From Bacteroidales bacterium (GTDB taxonomy: Bacteria > Bacteroidota > Bacteroidia > Bacteroidales > BM520): a stretch of DNA of 55,221 nt. Where the stretch lies: NCBI GenBank assembly GCA_031276035.1, contig JAISNV010000028.1, positions 1-55,221 on the forward strand, in the 5' to 3' direction. Position 1 is the first letter of the stretch; each line of letters begins with the position of its first letter. Below, in pieces: positions 51,735 to 55,221 of this stretch. The position numbers and the translations under genes are program-made. Below the pieces are notes generated by a model that saw only the letters and a list, made by a program, of their open reading frames with translations, was not told where the DNA came from and ran no database searches.

Positions 51735-52580
51735 TTATTCGAAAGTAAAAGTAATATTAAATTGTTTTGATTTAAGAGTTTCTATACTTCTCGTACAGAA
51801 GGTATCTTTCATATCCCGGTTAACTATATCGAAAAAGCCATAGGACATTCTTATTTCAATGCCCAATTTAAACCAAAACATATAGAAATCGAAACCTGCA
51901 CCAATCGTACCATAAAGGTCATGAGGCTTTAAGGGAACAAAGTCATCCTTACGAACATTTTTAGTTTGCAAAGATTTCACAGCTAATAAATCAAACTTAT
52001 ATTCAATTCCACCTATTATATATGGACGCATATTATTAATACGCTGTCCTTTATATTTTAACATTATCGGTAAATCAATAAATACAGACTCTATCTGCAT
52101 ACTTGATTTATGTACATCCATCGGTTCGAAGGGAGTAAACTCATTCGAATTTTTCTTTTTTTCATCAAATTCAAAAACGATTTGTCTAAAAGCCAGTGTC
52201 AGTCCCGGAACCAATCGCAAATCAAAATATCTTCCCAACCTCAGATTACTAACAATTCCTACGGAAAAACCGGGATTATGAACTGTTTTAATATTCCTGA
52301 TTTTCATTTCAGTACCATTGCCGAAATTAAATACGCTATCAACAGCAGCAGCATTATAGACATGGTCGGTATATCCATCTGTAGTATTGATTCTGAATCC
52401 CATGAAATTAGCCGAAAGTGTAAAACCAAAATGATACTTTGCATCATCATAGTCAATTAGATTCGGAGGGAGTGTACGCTGTTTCTGGCAATAAGCAGGC
52501 ATTATTGAAATAATTGCTAACGCAAAAAACAATAATCTGTATATATTATTCTTAGTATTTGGAAACTTTTTTATTGCCAT
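51735..52580 (-). CDS. porT: PorT-like outer-membrane protein (type IX secretion)
   Basis: The 281-residue protein has a signal peptide (LLFFALAIISIMPAYCQKQR) and a small beta-barrel, with the PorT-family order: LPPNLIDYDDAKYHFGFTLS near the mature N-terminus, GFSVGIVSNLRLGRYFDLRL, then VPGLTLAFRQIVF, DLPIMLKYKGQRINNMRPYI, and LYGTIGAGFDFYMFWFKLGI, then EIRMSYG. PorT is needed for type IX secretion in Porphyromonas and Flavobacterium. The window also encodes a T9SS substrate, so the system is in use. Barrel proteins are divergent, and a general porT-family label would be safer than strict orthology. It is followed by the conserved hypothetical gene. Confidence 0.78.
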   Translation of the reverse strand: MAIKKFPNTKNNIYRLLFFALAIISIMPAYCQKQRTLPPNLIDYDDAKYHFGFTLSANFMGFRINTTDGYTDHVYNAAAVDSVFNFGNGTEMKIRNIKTVHNPGFSVGIVSNLRLGRYFDLRLVPGLTLAFRQIVFEFDEKKKNSNEFTPFEPMDVHKSSMQIESVFIDLPIMLKYKGQRINNMRPYIIGGIEYKFDLLAVKSLQTKNVRKDDFVPLKPHDLYGTIGAGFDFYMFWFKLGIEIRMSYGFFDIVNRDMKDTFCTRSIETLKSKQFNITFTFE

Positions 52581-52609
52581 ACAAGGATATAAACGAGCAA
52601 ATTTGCAAT

Positions 52610-53611
52610 TTATTGCTTTTCCGATTTACATTTTAAAAGTTCTTTATTCAGCTCATCCACAGTAATTGTAGAAATTCCGGATTTCTCGCAAGCCAAGCCG
52701 CCGGCAACATTGGAAATATAAGCTATATTTTCAATATCCGCGTCAACTGCGGAAAGCAATGAAGCCACACTGATAACAGTATCTCCCGCACCCGAAACAT
52801 CAGCTATTTGCCTTATGTGGGCAGGAAAATAAAAATTCGTTCCGTCTTTTTCCGAAATCATAATACCTTTATCAGCCATAGTTAAAAGAAAAAGTGAAAT
52901 ATTATGTTCCTGTTGGAACTTTTGCATCAAAAGTAATAATTCGGCATTACTTGCTTTTGAAATCGAATAGTATTCACAAAATTCTTTTAAATTCGGCTTA
53001 AAGATATAGGCATTATCATAGACATCGAAATTCTTTTTCTTAGGATCGACACAAATTTTAATTTTCTTTTCTACAGCTATTTCAATTATTTTTCCAATAA
53101 TTTCTCTACTCAACACACCTTTATTATAATCCTGCAAAATTATCACCTGCGGCAACAGTTCTTTAATTTTTCGTTCTACAACAGATGAAAACAATTCCGC
53201 TTCCTTTTCGGAAAGATAGAAATCATCCTCGTCATCAATTCTAAGCAATTGTTTATTATTACTGATAATTCTATTCTTAACAGTAGTTTTTCTATCATCA
53301 CTTAAAATTATTTCCGAAAAATCAAGTCCGGCATTTTCAAATAAAGAACGAATTTTTTTTGCGGGGACATCATTTCCAATAACCGAGCATACATGTACTT
53401 CGGCACCCAATGATTTAATATTTGCCGCAACATTAGCGCCACCGCCAAGATTATATTCTTTTGATTCCAGATTAACAACAGGTACCGGAAATTCAGGAGA
53501 CATTCTGTTTGCGGTACCAAAGTAGTACACATCAAGCATAATATCTCCCACAATTAAAATACGTACATTGCCGAAATCGGGAAGAACTTTATTAATAAAG
53601 TCAGAGTTCAT
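52610..53611 (-). CDS. rfaE1: D-glycero-beta-D-manno-heptose-7-phosphate kinase (RfaE1 type)
   Basis: The 333-residue PfkB-family kinase phosphorylates heptose 7-phosphate at O-1 for ADP-heptose and LPS core. Seen: RILIVGDIMLDVYYFGTANR, MSPEFPVPVVNL, the glycine-rich NLGGGANVAANIKSLG, DYNKGVLS, VDPKKKNFDVYDNAYIFKPN, and the PfkB signature DVSGAGDTVISVASLLSAVD with the catalytic Asp. It lacks the C-terminal nucleotidylyltransferase (RfaE2) of the fused HldE, as in many Bacteroidota, where the second half is a separate gene. It lies only 3 bp after the aminotransferase gene, on the same strand. Family PfkB is certain; the sugar specificity is likely. Confidence 0.85.
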   Translation of the reverse strand: MNSDFINKVLPDFGNVRILIVGDIMLDVYYFGTANRMSPEFPVPVVNLESKEYNLGGGANVAANIKSLGAEVHVCSVIGNDVPAKKIRSLFENAGLDFSEIILSDDRKTTVKNRIISNNKQLLRIDDEDDFYLSEKEAELFSSVVERKIKELLPQVIILQDYNKGVLSREIIGKIIEIAVEKKIKICVDPKKKNFDVYDNAYIFKPNLKEFCEYYSISKASNAELLLLMQKFQQEHNISLFLLTMADKGIMISEKDGTNFYFPAHIRQIADVSGAGDTVISVASLLSAVDADIENIAYISNVAGGLACEKSGISTITVDELNKELLKCKSEKQ

Positions 53612-53614
53612 TCC

Positions 53615-54811
53615 TTATTTCAACTTAGCTAATAAAGTTTTAATCCTTGAGATTGCTTCAATCAGATTCTCGTTAGATGTTGCATAAGAAAACCTTATAC
53701 AGTTTCCATCGCCGAAAGCACTTCCCGGCACTAATGCCACATACGTTTTTTCCAAGATATACATACAAAGATCTTCGTCATTTTTAATCACTTTTTCACC
53801 ATCGGATTTTCCGAAGTAATAAGTGAAATCGGCGAAAATGTAGAAAGCGCCATTAGGAATATTTGTTTTAACTCCGGGAACACCTTTCAATAAATCCAAC
53901 AGCAAATCCCTGCGTTCATGAAATTTTTCTACCATTATTTTTAACTCCGGAATATCCGCCGGATCTCTTTCAAAAGCTACAACCGATGCTTTTTGCGCAA
54001 TAGAATTTGTGTTTGATGTTATTTGCCCTTGAAGCTTATCGCATGCTTTGGCAATCGGCAAAGATGATGCGGAGAAACCCAATCTCCAACCTGTCATTGC
54101 AAAACCTTTGGAAACTCCATTAATAACAATAACTCTCTCTTTAATATTTTGGAATTGAGCAAAACACTCGTGTTTACCTTTAAATATTATATGCTCGTAT
54201 ATTTCATCCGAAAGAACATATACATGCTCATTTTTTTCAACAACTTTAGCCAACGCTTCGAGTTCGTCTTTAGTATAAACCGACCCGGTAGGATTACACG
54301 GCGAATTAAGCATAATCAGTTTTGTCTTGGGAGTTATAGCTTTTTCAAGCTGTTGCGCGGTAATCTTAAAGTCGTGCTCAATGCCGGCATTTATAAGCAC
54401 TGCTTTTCCTTCCGCTAATTTTACCAACTCCGAATATGAAACCCAATATGGACTGGCAATCACAACTTCGTCACCCGGATCAACGAGTGACAGCAAAACA
54501 TTTGCTATTGCCTGCTTAGCGCCTGTACTTACAACAATTTGTGAAGGTTGATATTCAACTCCGTTATCGCGAAGCAACTTCTTACATATTGCCTTACGCA
54601 ATTCCAAAATACCCGGAACGGGCGTATAGTGCGTAAAGTTGTCGTTTATAGCTTTAATTGCTTCTTGTTTAATAAATTCCGGTGTGTCGAAATCGGGCTC
54701 ACCGATACTAAGGTTAATAACACTTTTTCCTTCTTGTTTTAAGGCGGCACTTTTAGCTGTCATTGCTAAAGTAGCCGATTCTTCAAGATTTAAAATTCTT
54801 TTCGAAAGCAT
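53615..54811 (-). CDS. aspC: Aspartate aminotransferase (class I/II, PLP-dependent)
   Basis: The 398-residue enzyme exchanges amino groups between aspartate and 2-oxoglutarate (or related substrates). Seen: LSIGEPDFDTPEFIKQEAIK, YTPVPGILELRKAI, NSPCNPTGSVYT with Asn173 and LSDEIYEHIIF with Asp202 and Tyr205. The PLP lysine lies in NGVSKGFAMTGWRLGF (Lys235), and the substrate-carboxylate Arg in CIRFSYATSNE. This is the 1-gamma subgroup typical of Bacteria and Archaea, so activity on aromatic amino acids is possible as well; that would feed IorAB. A -7 box TACTTTTG on the minus strand (plus 54829-54836) is 18 bp upstream. Followed by rfaE1 within 3 bp. Confidence 0.93.
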   Translation of the reverse strand: MLSKRILNLEESATLAMTAKSAALKQEGKSVINLSIGEPDFDTPEFIKQEAIKAINDNFTHYTPVPGILELRKAICKKLLRDNGVEYQPSQIVVSTGAKQAIANVLLSLVDPGDEVVIASPYWVSYSELVKLAEGKAVLINAGIEHDFKITAQQLEKAITPKTKLIMLNSPCNPTGSVYTKDELEALAKVVEKNEHVYVLSDEIYEHIIFKGKHECFAQFQNIKERVIVINGVSKGFAMTGWRLGFSASSLPIAKACDKLQGQITSNTNSIAQKASVVAFERDPADIPELKIMVEKFHERRDLLLDLLKGVPGVKTNIPNGAFYIFADFTYYFGKSDGEKVIKNDEDLCMYILEKTYVALVPGSAFGDGNCIRFSYATSNENLIEAISRIKTLLAKLK

Positions 54812-54849
54812 AGCATTTAATTTTTTTGCAAAAGTATAAATTTAATATC

Positions 54850-54857
54850 TATTTTTG
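54850..54857 (+). promoter_or_regulatory. -7 box for the partial right-edge gene
   Basis: TATTTTTG matches TAnnTTTG and lies 30 bp before the ATG at 54888. It is divergent to the aminotransferase -7 box at 54829-54836. Confidence 0.45.
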
Positions 54858-54887
54858 CACTTCTTTTAAAAACTTTTAATTTCTACA

Positions 54888-55221
54888 ATGAGAATGAAAA
54901 GATTATCATTATCAATAATACTGCAAATATTTTTTCTTACAATATGTAGCGCGCAACTTATATCTACAACTCAATATTTCAAAGAAGATTTTGAGATTTC
55001 AAAATATAGAAACGATAATTGTGTTGCAAACATGTTGAATACAATTTCCATTGATGCCTGCGAGAATATTTCAAACATAAAATTCAGTATTTTCTATGAA
55101 ATAGAAATTTCCGATTCTCTTCGTTTTTCATTTGAATTGCCTAAAGGCGATGTTTTTTATTCGGAATATGATATTTCCGATTTTCTTTTACCTGAAAAAA
55201 TAAACATCAAATGCGGAAGTT
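54888..55221 (+). CDS. Secreted protein of unknown function, 3' end cut by window edge
   Basis: A frame opens at ATG 54888 and stays open to the last base (111 codons visible). The start reads RMKRLSLSIILQIFFLTICS with a signal peptide likely cleaved near residue 22 (CSAQ). The mature part, beginning QLISTTQYFKEDFEISKYRN, contains no motif I recognise; it is rich in Ile, Ser and Asp, with beta character (ISNIKFSIFYEIEISDSLRF). A second ATG two codons later is possible. A -7 box precedes it. Function cannot be assigned from the fragment. Confidence 0.65.
   Translation, partial: MRMKRLSLSIILQIFFLTICSAQLISTTQYFKEDFEISKYRNDNCVANMLNTISIDACENISNIKFSIFYEIEISDSLRFSFELPKGDVFYSEYDISDFLLPEKINIKCGS

Overview
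The window reads as a low-GC member of the Bacteroidota, most likely an anaerobic Bacteroidales-type bacterium. Evidence: many perfect Bacteroidota -7 boxes (TAnnTTTG) ahead of genes, a type IX secretion sorting tail and a PorT-like protein, RteC and DUF3945 mobile-element proteins, a GLPGLI protein, and split 5'-nucleotidase modules. Indolepyruvate:ferredoxin oxidoreductase, an NfnAB-like ferredoxin/NAD(P) pair, imidazolonepropionase and a cobalamin adenosyltransferase suggest amino-acid-using anaerobic metabolism (inference).

Region A (1 to about 19.28 kb) looks like one end of an integrated element. It starts inside a DUF3945-type protein. Next come an AbiH-type abortive infection gene as cargo, a minus-strand block of xis/HTH gene, Toprim-AAA primase/helicase and second HTH gene, then an RteC-type regulator with two identical palindromes upstream of the HTH gene. 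About 1.5 kb of AT-rich DNA with coding scraps follows. Then comes a RiPP cluster on the plus strand: outer-membrane beta-barrel protein, a 71-residue double-glycine precursor with a Cys/Gly/Ser-rich core, GLPGLI protein, radical SAM/SPASM maturase, a second SPASM protein, a C39-peptidase ABC transporter and a very short HlyD-like protein. The last genes abut, as in an operon. A group II intron (minus strand, about 17154-19022) sits just downstream, against a perfect 42-bp palindrome. A 3' tRNA-Ser-like fragment followed by a strong hairpin at 19255-19337 is the probable attachment site ending the element. No integrase is in view.

Region B (19.3-26.4 kb) holds mixed accessory or chromosomal genes: PAS-LuxR regulator, nucleotidyltransferase-like protein, HelD-like helicase, GNAT acetyltransferase, DUF2179 membrane protein, small four-helix membrane protein and an ORF6N protein containing two adjacent palindromes.

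Region C (26.4-55.2 kb) is core chromosome: hutI; a Na-type ABC exporter pair downstream of grpE-dnaJ; birA; a two-gene 5'-nucleotidase; a non-coding stretch with three ~139-bp tandem units; PduO-type adenosyltransferase; LolD/MacB-type ATPase; aspartate kinase divergent from mfd; outer-membrane and thioredoxin-like proteins; iorAB; a T9SS-secreted LRR protein; nfnAB; rpsT and tRNA-Glu; a PorT-like operon; heptose kinase and aspartate aminotransferase; and a secreted protein cut by the right edge.

The best candidates for new biology are the RiPP cluster and its leader. About 55 nt before the precursor start the sequence can fold into a classic H-type pseudoknot, and a strong hairpin directly follows the precursor stop, so the small peptide gene may be controlled separately from its maturation genes.
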